In this document: positions 1-10,442 of the stretch, in pieces
Layout: every line of letters starts with the position of its first letter
Numbering within the stretch: the stretch's first letter is position 1
Source: Solwaraspora sp. WMMA2056
GTDB lineage: Bacteria; Actinomycetota; Actinomycetes; Mycobacteriales; Micromonosporaceae
Length of the DNA: 64,000 nt
Direction of reading: 5' to 3'
NCBI RefSeq assembly: GCF_030345095.1
Contig: NZ_CP128360.1
Location: 5,456,001-5,520,000 of the forward strand
Notes under the pieces: model-generated
The model's database searches: none
Seen by the model: the letters and a program-made list of their open reading frames with translations, nothing else
Told to the model about the DNA's origin: nothing
Program-made: the position numbers and the translations under genes

Positions 1-1118
1 AGGGTCTCCTGCAGGGTGGCCAACTCCTTGGTCAGGTCGCCCTCGTCCTGTTCCTTGCGCAGCTGCAGCGCGTACTGGTGGGTGTAGGCGTCCTTGGCGA
101 CCCGCACCATCTCCGGGGCGGCCAGGTCCATCCGGTACTCACGGTCGGAGGGTTCGGCGTGGGTGATGTTGGCGTTGGTCAACTCGACCGCCGGGCGGAA
201 CTGCTGATTGAGCTGTTCCAGCAGGCGTCCGGTGTCCTCGCCGACCATGTTGTAGATCTCGGCCGCCTCCTGCTCGTAGATCAGGCTGCGGATGGTCTCG
301 CTGACCGCGTTGCTGAGCTTCTCCTCGAAGCCGCGCACCGCGCCGAGGGTGTAGACGAACTCGACCGGGTCGCTGATCCGGAACTGGATGAACAGGTCGA
401 TGGAGGCCTTCACCCCGCCCTTGGTGGGGGCTTCGCGCACCGGGGCGTTGAACGGGTACTCGCGGGTGGTGTTGACGATGTACGACACCCGCTTCCACGG
501 GTTCAGCAGGATCACCCGGCCGGGGCCGACGACCTGCTCCAGCTTGCCGAAGCGGGTGATCAGCGCGGCGCAGCCGTCCGGCACCATGACCATGCCCTGC
601 CGCCACCAGACGAAGCCGACGGCGAACAGCGACAGCAGCCAGTAGTGGATGCCGAAGAACGGGTTGAACAGCACGCTGCCGCCGGCCACCGCGATGACGA
701 CGGCGGCGACCGCGCCGAGGACGAGCAGCAGCGACACCGGCAGCATGGTCGCCAGGGACCGGCCACGCGGGATCACCATCGGGCAGATGACGTGCGCCTG
801 CCCGGACTCGTCGCGGCGTTGCTCGCTGCGGTTGAGCACCTCACCGGCGTCGTCGAGTGGAACCCGGCGCTGCTCCATGACGGTGTCGATGCTGCCGCCG
901 AGGTCGCGGGCGGCCGGGAAGTCGACCGGGTCCATCCCGTCCTCGGCCAACTGCCCCCGACTGCCCCCGCCGGACCGGCCGGCCCCGCCGGGCTGGCCGC
1001 CCCCACCGGTCATGGCGGCGCCCCGGCGCTGCAGTTCCGCCATCGCCACCTGTCGGGGGTCACCACCCTGGGCGATCGCTTGGGCGGCGGTACGTATTCC
1101 TTGCTGGACCCGTGACAC
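1..1118 (-). CDS. SPFH/band-7 domain membrane protein (3' end outside window)
   Basis: The coding frame runs off the left edge, so only the first ~372 residues are seen. A GTG at 1118 is preceded by a GGGGAG ribosome site. The N-terminus (about residues 1-75) is Gly/Gln-rich and low complexity. It is followed by two hydrophobic segments (near LPVSLLLVLGAVAAVV and HYWLLSLFAVGFVWW). Then comes an SPFH/stomatin-like domain with the typical PDGCAALITRFGKLEQVV start and a later charged helical stretch (QLRKEQDEGDLTKELATL) that looks like the coiled-coil tail of flotillin/stomatin proteins. Such proteins form membrane scaffolds; the substrate is unknown. It is alone on its strand here, with the nitroreductase upstream in the same direction after an 85-base gap. 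Confidence 0.85.
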   Translation of the reverse strand, partial: MSRVQQGIRTAAQAIAQGGDPRQVAMAELQRRGAAMTGGGGQPGGAGRSGGGSRGQLAEDGMDPVDFPAARDLGGSIDTVMEQRRVPLDDAGEVLNRSEQRRDESGQAHVICPMVIPRGRSLATMLPVSLLLVLGAVAAVVIAVAGGSVLFNPFFGIHYWLLSLFAVGFVWWRQGMVMVPDGCAALITRFGKLEQVVGPGRVILLNPWKRVSYIVNTTREYPFNAPVREAPTKGGVKASIDLFIQFRISDPVEFVYTLGAVRGFEEKLSNAVSETIRSLIYEQEAAEIYNMVGEDTGRLLEQLNQQFRPAVELTNANITHAEPSDREYRMDLAAPEMVRVAKDAYTHQYALQLRKEQDEGDLTKELATLQET

Positions 1119-1203
1119 GGCTCCCCTTCCGGCAAGTTCCAGGTCCCGCGAATGCTAGCGGCCCTGGTCAAGTCCGGTGGTGCGATGCCGTGACGGGCTG
1201 CGG

Positions 1204-1818
1204 TCAACCGCGGTCGGCGACCAGGGCCGGGCCCACCGTGAGCGTCAGCTCGGTTACCGATAGTCGCTGCCGCGGTGCACGTTCGCGCTCGCCGAGCGTG
1301 GCGTCGAGTGCGTCGAGGCCGTCGGCCGGAGCGCGCCGCCCGACCGCGACGACGGCCAGCGGGGTGACGGTCGGGTCGTGGTCGAGCAGGGCGGCGAGCC
1401 GGTCCCGGTCGAAACCGCCCATCTGGTGCACGGCCAGACCTTCGTGCTGCGCCTGGACGGACAGGTGCGCGACCGCCTGGCCGGTGTCGTAGGCGGCCCA
1501 GGGGCGGCTGGTGCCGTCGGCGGTGACCGTCTGCGCCGCGACCACGATCAACGCGGCGGCGGCGGGCGCCCAGAGCTGGTTGCCGGGATCCAGGGTGTCC
1601 AGCACCCTGGTGTGGGCGGCGCTGCCCCGGCGGGCGACCGCGAAACGCCAGGGCTGACTGTTGCCGGCGCTCGGCGCCCACCGGGCGGCCTCCAGCAGCG
1701 CGGTGACCTGCTGGTCGGTGAGCTGGTGGTCCGGGTCGAACGCCCGGGGGCTCCACCGCTGCGCGAGCAGCGGGTGCAGTGGCTCGGCGGTTGTCGCGGT
1801 CTTGCGCAGGTCGGACAC
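1204..1818 (-). CDS. Nitroreductase family protein (FMN-dependent)
   Basis: A 204-residue protein of usual length for a short-type nitroreductase. The N-terminal block around RWSPRAFDPDHQLTDQQV and AARWAPSAGNSQPWRF is the FMN-binding signature, and VAHLSVQAQHEGLAVHQMGGFD is the conserved central helix. These enzymes reduce nitro groups, quinones or enals with NAD(P)H in the cytoplasm; the physiological substrate cannot be read from sequence. The GTG start has an AGGAG site 6 bases upstream. A short AT-rich palindrome at 1877-1890 lies in the promoter region. The downstream SPFH gene is on the same strand, but the gap gives no firm sign of an operon. Confidence 0.88.
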   Translation of the reverse strand: MSDLRKTATTAEPLHPLLAQRWSPRAFDPDHQLTDQQVTALLEAARWAPSAGNSQPWRFAVARRGSAAHTRVLDTLDPGNQLWAPAAAALIVVAAQTVTADGTSRPWAAYDTGQAVAHLSVQAQHEGLAVHQMGGFDRDRLAALLDHDPTVTPLAVVAVGRRAPADGLDALDATLGERERAPRQRLSVTELTLTVGPALVADRG

Positions 1819-1876
1819 CGGGCGCTCCTGTCGGGTCGAGGTGGGTGACGGTCCGATCGACCGTACGACGATGTCG

Positions 1877-1890
1877 GTTGAGCATTCAAC
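1877..1890. promoter_or_regulatory. Candidate operator upstream of nitroreductase
   Basis: GTTGA-GCAT-TCAAC, a 5-base inverted repeat with a 4-base centre, in a locally AT-rich stretch about 60 bases upstream of the nitroreductase start. Redox sensors of the MarR/HxlR kind often control nitroreductases through sites of this size. No regulator gene is adjacent, so the assignment is inference only. Confidence 0.35.
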
Positions 1891-2072
1891 TATAAGACGG
1901 GTGTCGTGGCCACAGTGGGCCGACCGCTCGCCGCCACGCCGCCGGCAGCATCCGGGCCAACCCGCAGATCATCGACTTTCATCGCTCAAATACTTATCCT
2001 AAGGGTCGATAGATGTGGCGTCCGGCCGTCCTCGCACGTCACATCCGCCCACCCACCTGAAGGAGGCAGCCC

Positions 2073-3563
2073 GTGCCTGCCGTACCCCGCAACCCCGGCC
2101 CCGGCCGGTTCACCCGCACCGCCCGGTTCACCCGCACCGTCCTGATCGCCTGCGTCGCGCTGTTCGCCCCGCTCGCCCTGGTCGCCACGCCGGCCGCCGC
2201 CGCGCCGGTGACCGTCACCAACGGCACCCAGTTCACCGACACCACAGGTGCCGGCGTGCACGCCCACGGCGGCGGCATGATCAAGGTCGGCGCCTACTAC
2301 TACTGGTTCGGCGAGAACCGCCACGACGACCACACCTTCCGGTACGTCTCCGTCTACCGGTCAACCGACCTGCGCACCTGGGAGTTGCGCAACCACGTGC
2401 TGCGCCAGTCCAGCAGCCCGGAACTGACGGTCGCCAACATCGAACGGCCCAAGATCCTCTACAGTGCGGCCACCGGCAAGTACGTGCTCTGGATGCACTG
2501 GGAGAACGGCGTCGACTACGGCCAGGCCCGGGTGGCGGTCGCCACCTCCGACACCGTCGACGGCAACTACACGTACCTGGGCAGTTTCCGACCGCTCGGC
2601 TACGACTCCCGGGACATGACCGTCTACCGCGACGACGACGGCACCGCGTACCTGATCTCCTCGACCCGGGTCAACGCGGACCTGAACATCTACCGGCTGA
2701 CCCCCGACTACACCGGCGTCGCCGCCCTGGTCCAGACCCTGTGGCCGGGCAACTACCGGGAAGCGCCGGCGATGTTCAAACGCGACGGCGTCTACTTCCT
2801 CGTCACCTCCGGCGCCACCGGCTGGCAGCCCAACCAGGCCCGGTACGCCACCGCCACCAGCATCACCGGCACCTGGAGCGCGCCGACGACCTTCGGCGAC
2901 AGCATCACCTACGGATCCCAGCCGGCGTACGTGCTGCCCGTGCAGGGCACCGCCACCACCTCCTACCTCTACCTCGGTGACCGGTGGGCCAGCGCCTGGG
3001 GTGGCCGGGTCAACGAGTCGCGCTACGTCTGGCTGCCGCTGACCTTCCCGTCGGCGCGGACACTGAGCATGAGCTGGCATCCGCAAATCAGCGTCGACAC
3101 CGCCACCGGGCAGGTCACCGGCATCGGCGGCGGGTACGCCTACGAGACGCTGCGGGCCCGGCACAGCGGCAAGTGCCTCGACGTGCTCAACGCCTCCACC
3201 GCCGACGCCACCGAGGTCGCCCAGTACGGCTGCCACAACGGCGGCAACCAGCACTGGCAGCTGCGTGACCTCGGCACCGGCTACCACCAGCTGGTGGCCC
3301 GGCACAGCGACCGCTGCCTGACCGTCGCCGGTGGCTCCACCGCCGACCACGCCACCATCGCCCAGTACGCCTGTCAGCCCGGCCGCACCGACCAGCAGTG
3401 GCAACTGGTCGACGTCGGCTCCGGTCACCTGCGGATCGTGGCCCGGCACAGCGGCAAGTGCCTCGACGTCGCCGGCTACTCCACCGCCGACAGCGCCCGG
3501 TTGATCCAGTACACCTGCAGCACCGCCGCCAACCAGCAGTTCCAGCGGGTCGGCGTGGTCTGA
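2073..3563 (+). CDS. Secreted GH43 (exo-beta-1,3-galactanase-like) with C-terminal CBM13
   Basis: 496 residues. The GTG start is fixed by a strong AAGGAGG 6 bases upstream. Residues 1-44 are a signal peptide (basic N-region, hydrophobic core, ATPAAAA cleavage zone). Residues ~48-350 form a five-bladed propeller of GH43 type. The opening VHAHGGGMIKVGAYYYWFGE and the later ERPKILYS and REAPAMFKRDG blocks resemble the GH43 subfamily-24 galactan 1,3-beta-galactosidases. Residues ~358-496 are three ricin-type repeats (ARHSGKCLDV, ARHSDRCLTV, ARHSGKCLDV, each followed by a QxW-type motif), i.e. a CBM13. The likely role is trimming galactan or arabinogalactan side chains outside the cell. In that subfamily the usual Asp base is absent, which fits the AHGGG motif here. 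A strong hairpin follows the stop. The subfamily call is by memory of motifs and is less certain than the family. Confidence 0.82.
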   Translation: MPAVPRNPGPGRFTRTARFTRTVLIACVALFAPLALVATPAAAAPVTVTNGTQFTDTTGAGVHAHGGGMIKVGAYYYWFGENRHDDHTFRYVSVYRSTDLRTWELRNHVLRQSSSPELTVANIERPKILYSAATGKYVLWMHWENGVDYGQARVAVATSDTVDGNYTYLGSFRPLGYDSRDMTVYRDDDGTAYLISSTRVNADLNIYRLTPDYTGVAALVQTLWPGNYREAPAMFKRDGVYFLVTSGATGWQPNQARYATATSITGTWSAPTTFGDSITYGSQPAYVLPVQGTATTSYLYLGDRWASAWGGRVNESRYVWLPLTFPSARTLSMSWHPQISVDTATGQVTGIGGGYAYETLRARHSGKCLDVLNASTADATEVAQYGCHNGGNQHWQLRDLGTGYHQLVARHSDRCLTVAGGSTADHATIAQYACQPGRTDQQWQLVDVGSGHLRIVARHSGKCLDVAGYSTADSARLIQYTCSTAANQQFQRVGVV

Positions 3564-3575
3564 CGCCGCCCACCT

Positions 3576-3624
3576 GCCGTACGCCGCCGCCACGACCGGC
3601 ACACTGGGTGCGGCGGCGTACGGC
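3576..3624 (+). terminator. Hairpin terminator after GH43 gene
   Basis: Perfect 15-base arms (GCCGTACGCCGCCGC at 3576-3590 and its complement at 3610-3624) with a 19-base loop, starting 12 bases after the stop codon. There is no T-run, as is common in actinomycetes. Confidence 0.7.
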
Positions 3625-3638
3625 GAGGGCGGACGGGG

Positions 3639-4910
3639 GTGGTCGAGGTGCGGCGTACCTCCCGGGACATCCGGGTCGCGAACCGGTTCGAGGTGCTGCG
3701 GCAGATCCTCGCCGCCGGCGCGGTGTCCCGTCAGGAGGTGGCCGGCGAGACCGGGCTGAGCCAGGCCACCGTCTCCACCCTCGTCAGCCAACTGCTGGAC
3801 CTGGGCCTGCTCACCGAGGTCGGGTTCCAGGACTCCGGCGGCGGCCGCCCGCGCGGCCTGGTCTCGGTCGACCCGGCCGGCGGCGTCATCGTCGGCGTCG
3901 ACGTGGCCGAGACGTACGTGCACGTCGACGCCTTCGACCCGACGTTGACCGTGCTGGCCAGCCACACCGACCGGCTGCACCCGGCGGAGAACCGGCCGGA
4001 GCAGGTCGTCGCGCACGTGGCCACCGGGGTGCACGCGGTGCTGCGGCACCGGCGCGTCGCCCGCCGCCGGCTGCTCGGCGTCGGGGTCAGTGTGCCCGGT
4101 CAGGTCGACCGGGAAGGCGGGGTCAGCGCGTTCGCGCCCAACTGGAACTGGCACGACGTACCGCTGCGGGGTCTGCTCGCCGCCGCGCTGGACCTGCCCG
4201 CGCGCCCGGACCTGCCGCTGCACCTGGACAACCCGCTGCGGGCCAGCGTCGTCGCCGAACTGTGGTTCGGGGCCGGCCGAGGGCGCGACCACGTCGCCGT
4301 ACTGACCCTCGGCACCGGCGTCGGTGCCGGCCTGGCCTTCGGCGGCAGCCTCTACCGTGGTGCCACCAACAGCGCCGGGGAGTGGGGGCACACACGGCTG
4401 GTCCCCGACGGGCGGGCCTGCCACTGCGGCGCCCGGGGCTGCGTCGAGGCGTACGTCGGGGCCCCCGGGATCGCAGCCCACCTGCGTGAACGGGACCCGG
4501 CCAGCCCGATGCTGCGGTACGAAGGCCGGACCGCCACCATCGACCAGACCGCCACCATCGACGCGCTCGCCGCCGGGGTGGCCGCCGCGGATCCGACCGC
4601 GGTAGCGGTCGTCGCCGACACCGCGTACCACCTGGGGGTCGCCGTCGCCGACCTGGTGAACCTGGTCAACCCGCAGGTGGTGGCGCTCAGCGGGTGGGTC
4701 ACGGCCCGGCTCGGGCCGGCGCTGCTCGACGGGGTACGGGCACAGGCCGCCCGGCACGCGCTGCGCCGGCCGTTGGCGGCGGCCGAGATCACCCTGGGCC
4801 GGGTCGCCGGCAACCCGGTCAGTCTCGGCGCGGCGACGTTCGCCCTGGAGGGCCTGGTCGCGGCGATCGGCGCGCCGCCGGCGCGGGCCCGCGCCCGGCT
4901 CAGTCCTTGA
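3639..4910 (+). CDS. ROK family transcriptional regulator
   Basis: 423 residues. The N-terminal winged helix (about 14-70, with AGAVSRQEVAGETGLSQATV) is followed by a ROK sugar-kinase-like domain containing IVGVDV (phosphate-1-like), LTLGTGVGAGLAFGG and the zinc motif CHCGARGCVE at about residue 265. This arrangement is that of NagC/XylR repressors, which sense a sugar or sugar phosphate. It directly follows the secreted GH43 gene and starts only 15 bases after that gene's terminator, so control of the galactanase is a reasonable guess, not shown. The 3' end overlaps the convergent ramB stop by 11 bases. Confidence 0.88.
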   Translation: MVEVRRTSRDIRVANRFEVLRQILAAGAVSRQEVAGETGLSQATVSTLVSQLLDLGLLTEVGFQDSGGGRPRGLVSVDPAGGVIVGVDVAETYVHVDAFDPTLTVLASHTDRLHPAENRPEQVVAHVATGVHAVLRHRRVARRRLLGVGVSVPGQVDREGGVSAFAPNWNWHDVPLRGLLAAALDLPARPDLPLHLDNPLRASVVAELWFGAGRGRDHVAVLTLGTGVGAGLAFGGSLYRGATNSAGEWGHTRLVPDGRACHCGARGCVEAYVGAPGIAAHLRERDPASPMLRYEGRTATIDQTATIDALAAGVAAADPTAVAVVADTAYHLGVAVADLVNLVNPQVVALSGWVTARLGPALLDGVRAQAARHALRRPLAAAEITLGRVAGNPVSLGAATFALEGLVAAIGAPPARARARLSP

Positions 4911-6285
4911 GCGGGTACGGGATGAAGGTGCTGCGGTTGACGTCGACGTCGAGTTGCCGGCTGATCGGTGGGGCCGCCCGCTGCGGGCAGGTCATCCGCT
5001 CACAGGTCTTGCAGCCGGGGCCGATCGGCGTGGCCGCGTCAGCGGCGTGCAGGTCCATCCCGGCGGAGTAGACGAGCCGGCCGGCGTGGCGGGTCTGACA
5101 GCCCAGGCCGATCGCGTACACCTTGCCGGGTTGGCCGTAGCCGCCGTTGTGCCGGATGACGGTGCGGGCGATCCACAGGTAACGCTGACCGTCGGGCATC
5201 GCGGCGACCTGGGTGACCACCCGGCCCGGCGAACCGAACGCCTCGTAGACGTTCCACAGCGGACACGTGCCGCCGGTGCGGGAGAACGGGAACCCGGTCG
5301 CGGACTGACGCTTGGACATGTTGCCGGCCCGGTCGACCCGGACGAACGAGAACGGCACCCCGCGCGAGCGGGGCCGCTGCAGGGTGCTGAGCCGGTGGCA
5401 GACCGTCTCCCAGCCCATCGCGAAGTGCTCGGTGAGCAGGTCGATGTCGTAGCGGCGCTGCTCGGCGGCGGCGAGGAACTGCTCGTACGGCAGGACCAGC
5501 GCCGCCGCGAAGTAGTTGGCCAGCCCGACCCGGGTGAGGATCTGGGTCTGGACGTCACCGAACCCCTCCTCCTCGATGATCTCGTCGATCACGTCGGCGT
5601 ACTCCAGCAGGGCGATCTGGGCGGCCATCCGGATCGCCTCCTGCCCGGCGCGCAGCGAGGTCGACAGGTGCAGGGTCCGGGTCTGCGGCCGGTAGCGGTG
5701 CAGCTCACCGCCGAGGGACTCGGCGTCGTCGCGGGAGATCCGTACGCCGTGGCGCTGCGCGAGGCGGTCCTGCAACGCCGCGCGGGCCTCGCCCCGGCGG
5801 ATGCCGATCTGCGCGGCGAGCCGTTCGGCGGCCTCGTCGACCGCCGGAACGTAGTTCTGCCGCCGGTAGAAGAACTCGGTGACCTGGTCGTGCGGGCTGT
5901 GGCCGAGCCGTTCCCGGTCGCCGACCAGTTCGGACAGCTGTTCGTCGACCTGCTGGTAGCGCCGGTGCAGGTCGATGACCGCCTCGGCCACCTCGGGCAG
6001 CCGGGAGGCGAGCTCGGTCAGCTCGCCGATCCCGGTGCGGGTGCCGAGGGCCTCGCGCAGCCCGGCGACCAGACGCGGGGTGTCGTGCGGGGCGAAGCTG
6101 GTCGGATCGACGCCGAACACCTCGGTGATCCGCATCAGTACGGCGACGGTCAGCGGTCGGGAATCGTGCTCGATCTGGTTCAGATAGCTCGCGGAGATGT
6201 TGAGCTGCCGGGCCAGTTCGGTCTGACTGATGCCCCGCTCCTCACGCATCCGGCGCAGCCGGGCACCGGCGAAGGTCTTGGTCAC
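4900..6285 (-). CDS. ramB: RamB-like XRE regulator (short-chain fatty acyl sensor type)
   Basis: About 461 residues. An N-terminal XRE helix-turn-helix ([33 protein letters not shown]) is followed by an IrrE-type region and the cysteine-rich C-terminal domain of the ScfR/RamB family, ending with [13 protein letters not shown]. RamB proteins control acetate and glyoxylate-shunt genes; here the gene is divergent from aceA-aceB, which is the expected context. The GTG at 6285 is preferred because GGAGG lies 9 bases upstream; a GTG at 6294 overlaps that site. The shared intergenic region (6286-6490) has an AT-rich palindrome that could be its target. The cysteines may bind a metal or Fe-S cluster, as proposed for the family. 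Confidence 0.88.
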   Translation of the reverse strand: MTKTFAGARLRRMREERGISQTELARQLNISASYLNQIEHDSRPLTVAVLMRITEVFGVDPTSFAPHDTPRLVAGLREALGTRTGIGELTELASRLPEVAEAVIDLHRRYQQVDEQLSELVGDRERLGHSPHDQVTEFFYRRQNYVPAVDEAAERLAAQIGIRRGEARAALQDRLAQRHGVRISRDDAESLGGELHRYRPQTRTLHLSTSLRAGQEAIRMAAQIALLEYADVIDEIIEEEGFGDVQTQILTRVGLANYFAAALVLPYEQFLAAAEQRRYDIDLLTEHFAMGWETVCHRLSTLQRPRSRGVPFSFVRVDRAGNMSKRQSATGFPFSRTGGTCPLWNVYEAFGSPGRVVTQVAAMPDGQRYLWIARTVIRHNGGYGQPGKVYAIGLGCQTRHAGRLVYSAGMDLHAADAATPIGPGCKTCERMTCPQRAAPPISRQLDVDVNRSTFIPYPLKD

Positions 6286-6490
6286 CGCCCGCACCTCCCG
6301 GGTCGCCGCCGAACACTATTCGCACACGTTAACACGCCACGGACCGGCATTAACACAGCTGCCAACAGGACAATTAGCAAGTTGGCAAAATCTGCTGAAA
6401 ACTTTTCAACAATTGGCTCCTTCCGTATCTCGACCCGACCGCCGGCGCTGCGCCACAGTGGGCGACACACCACCGGGCAAGGAGACGAAG
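6286..6490. promoter_or_regulatory. ramB-aceA divergent promoter region
   Basis: A 205-base region much richer in A/T than its surroundings. At 6396-6408 lies a perfect 13-base palindrome, TGAAAA-C-TTTTCA. Just upstream, 6375-6390 carries two GCAA half-sites (TTAGCAA and TTGGCAAAA) resembling the TTTGCAAA half-sites described for RamB in Corynebacterium. The aceA ribosome site (AAGGAG) is at 6479-6484. RamB binding here is inferred. Confidence 0.5.
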
Positions 6491-7791
<1,301 letters not shown>

Positions 7792-7795
<4 letters not shown>

Positions 7796-9396
7796 GGTAC
7801 GAGATTCTCGGCCCGATGGCCGACCGGTTCGACGAGGTGCTCACCCCGGCGGCGCTGGAGTTCCTGGTCGCCCTGGACGGCGAGTTCGCCGCCCGCCGGG
7901 TGGCGCTGCTGGACACCCGCCGCGCCCGACGGGCCCGGTACGCCTCCGGCCAGCTGCCCGACTTCCTGCCGGAGACCGCGCACATCCGCGCCGACGGGTC
8001 CTGGCGGGTCGCACCGGCCGCGCCCGGCCTGGTCGACCGGCGGGTGGAGATCACCGGGCCGACCGACCGGAAGATGACCGTCAACGCGCTGAACTCGGGC
8101 GCGAAGGTGTGGCTGGCCGACTTCGAGGACGCCACCAGCCCGGTCTGGCACAACGTCATCGGCGGGCAGCTGAACCTGATGGACGCCCTGGACCGGCGGA
8201 TCGACTTCACCGACGGCCGGGGCAAACGGTACGCGCTGCGCGAGCAGCTGGCCACGATCGTGGTCCGCCCGCGCGGCTGGCACCTGGTGGAGAAGGGCAT
8301 CGTGGTCGACGGCCGGCCGATCTCGGCCAGCCTGGTCGACTTCGGGCTCTACTTCTTCCACTGTGCGCGGCGGCAGCTCGACGCCGGTGCCGGCCCGTAC
8401 TTCTACCTGCCGAAGCTGGAGGGCCACCGTGAGGCGCGGCTGTGGAACGACGTGTTCGTCTTCGCACAGCGCTACCTCGGCCTGCCGCAGGGCACCATCC
8501 GGGCGACGACGCTGATCGAGACGATCACCGCCGCGTTCGAGATGGAGGAGATCCTCTACGAGCTGCGGGAGCACTCGGCCGGGTTGAACGCCGGCCGGTG
8601 GGACTACATCTTCAGCGTGATCAAGAACTTCGGGCAGTGGCCGGACTTCGTCCTGCCCGACCGGGCCGAGGTCACCATGACGGTGCCGTTCATGCGGGCG
8701 TACACCGAACTGCTGGTGCGGACCTGTCACCGGCGCGGCGCGCACGCCATCGGCGGGATGGCCGCCTTCATTCCCAGCCGGGATCCGCAGGTCAACGAGG
8801 TCGCGTTGGGCAAGGTGCGGGCGGACAAGCAGCGGGAGGCCGGCGACGGCTTCGACGGCTCCTGGGTTGCCCACCCGGGTCTGGTGCCGACCTGCCGGGA
8901 AGTCTTCGACGCGGTGCTCGGCGACCGCCCGCACCAGGTCGACCGGCTACGTGACGAGGTGGCGGTGACCGCGACCGACCTGCTGGCCGTGGACAAGACC
9001 CCGGGTCAGGTGAGCGCGGCCGGGGTCCGCGCCAACGTCGCGGTGGCGCTGCGGTACGTCGACGCGTGGCTGGGCGGTGCCGGCGCGGTGGCGCTGTGGA
9101 ACCTGATGGAGGACGCGGCGACCGCCGAGATCGCCCGCTGCCAGGTGTGGCAGTGGTGCCAGCACGGCACCCCGCTGGCCGACGGCGGCTGCGTCACCGA
9201 GGACCTGGTCCGGTCGATCCTGGCCGAGGAGCTGGCCGATCTGGTCGACGGGCGTGACGGCCCGGACCGCGACCGGGCCGAGGCGGCGGCCCGGATCGTC
9301 GAGGAGACGGCGCTCGGCGAGGACCTGCCGGCGTTCTTCACCACCGAGGCGTACGCCCGGCACCTGTCCCCCGCCGGTGCGTCGGACCGCCCGTAG
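7792..9396 (+). CDS. aceB: Malate synthase A
   Basis: 534 residues, matching the malate synthase A type rather than the ~730-residue G type. It condenses glyoxylate with acetyl-CoA to malate. Conserved blocks are [27 protein letters not shown] (catalytic Arg), [19 protein letters not shown], and the C-terminal [14 protein letters not shown] with the acid/base Asp. It starts with GTG overlapping the aceA stop by 4 bases, so aceA-aceB form an operon. A bidirectional hairpin lies after the stop. Confidence 0.96.
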
Positions 9397-9423
9397 CGGC
9401 CTGGCACACCGGCGGGCGCAGTG

Positions 9424-9457
9424 GCGGGTACGGGCTCAACGGCGCGCCCGTACCCGC
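9424..9457. terminator. Bidirectional terminator between aceB and pfpI-like gene
   Basis: 12-base arms GCGGGTACGGGC (9424-9435) and its complement (9446-9457) with a 10-base loop, located between two convergent stops (9396 and 9461). Confidence 0.65.
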
Positions 9458-9460
9458 TGC

Positions 9461-10009
9461 TCAGTGCGTGCCTTCGGCGACCTCCTCGACGAGCTTGTCG
9501 CAGAACGCCGGCAGGTCGTCCGGCTTGCGGCTGGTGACCAGTCCGTTGTCCACGTGGCATTCGGCGTCGACCCAGGTCGCCCCGGCGTTGGTCAGGTCGG
9601 TGCGCAGGCTCGGCCAGGACGTGAGGGTGCGTCCCCGGACCACCTCGGCGTCGATCATCGTCCACGGCCCGTGACAGATCGCCCCGACCGGTTTGCCGGC
9701 GGTGAAGAACGACCGGACGAAGCTGACCGCGTCCGGGTCGGCCCGGAGGAAGTCCGGGTTGGCGACCCCGCCGGGCAGCACCAGCGCGTCGTAGGAGTCC
9801 GGGTCGGCCTTGTCGGCGGTGACGTCCACCGGGTACGTCTTCGACTTGTCCAGGTGGTTGAAGGCCTGGATCTCGCCCGACTTTATCGACACCAGTTCGA
9901 CGGTGGCGCCGGCCGCCTCGACCGCCTCGCGCGGCTGGGTGTACTCGACCTCCTCGACCCCGTCGGTGGCCAGGAACGCCACGCGCTTGCCCTGCAGCGT
10001 CGTTGCCAT
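9461..10009 (-). CDS. DJ-1/PfpI family protein (type 1 glutamine amidotransferase-like)
   Basis: 182 residues. The flavodoxin-like fold is indicated by VAFLATDGVEEVEYTQP at the start and YDALVLPGGVANPDFLR in the middle. The nucleophile elbow is AICHGPW, with Cys followed by His as in PfpI/YhbO proteins, which have been linked to stress, deglycase or chaperone roles. The start has an AGGAGCC site just upstream (10010-10020). It is monocistronic: aceB converges on it, and a long regulatory region lies upstream. Confidence 0.9.
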   Translation of the reverse strand: MATTLQGKRVAFLATDGVEEVEYTQPREAVEAAGATVELVSIKSGEIQAFNHLDKSKTYPVDVTADKADPDSYDALVLPGGVANPDFLRADPDAVSFVRSFFTAGKPVGAICHGPWTMIDAEVVRGRTLTSWPSLRTDLTNAGATWVDAECHVDNGLVTSRKPDDLPAFCDKLVEEVAEGTH

Positions 10010-10442
10010 CTGCGGCTCCTTTCACTCGCGTAGGGTGTCCAGTCGACTCATCTGCCCCAGGGCGGGCCGGCCAAACCCACCGTGACCGGTGTCTCCGACG
10101 CTGCGGATGTTAACGCTCACCGTTATCCAGGGCGGTCGATCAGTTCCACCAGCAGACCCGACCCTCGGCCGGCCCGGTGCAACTTGACGAACCCAGTGTT
10201 ATCGATAACAATCGATGGCTGACGGGACCGGGCCCATGGCTCACCGGGCGAGCCACCTGCCAGACCCTGCGGATCCGGGCGTCCGCCCCAGGGCATGCCG
10301 GGCGTCGATCAGGGATGCCGTCCGCCTCGGGCCGGCACGACCACCACCGCTCGCCCACCAGACTGCCCGCCGACCGACGGCCAGCGCACCACGCCGTCGT
10401 CCACATCCGCCCATTCGTGCCTGACCAGGCAAGGGAGTTGCG
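10010..10442. other. 433-base intergenic region between divergent pfpI-like and esterase genes
   Basis: No coding frame is convincing here. It holds the ribosome site of the pfpI-like gene, a 14-base perfect palindrome at 10197-10210 (listed separately), a GTTAAC-rich stretch at 10105-10130 and the AAGGGAG ribosome site of the esterase at 10431-10437. It is presumably the divergent promoter region. Confidence 0.6.
10197..10210. promoter_or_regulatory. Perfect 14-base palindrome, candidate LacI-type operator
   Basis: TGTTATCGATAACA reads identically on both strands. LacI-family repressors of carbohydrate genes bind palindromes of this length with a central CG. It lies 233 bases before the secreted esterase start. 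No LacI gene is adjacent, so the regulator would act from elsewhere. Confidence 0.5.

Noticed and set aside
2361-4757. A 798-codon minus strand frame across the GH43 and ROK genes
   Set aside because: Antisense to two genes with clear homology; its composition is the usual Gly/Val/Arg-rich shadow of high-GC coding DNA.
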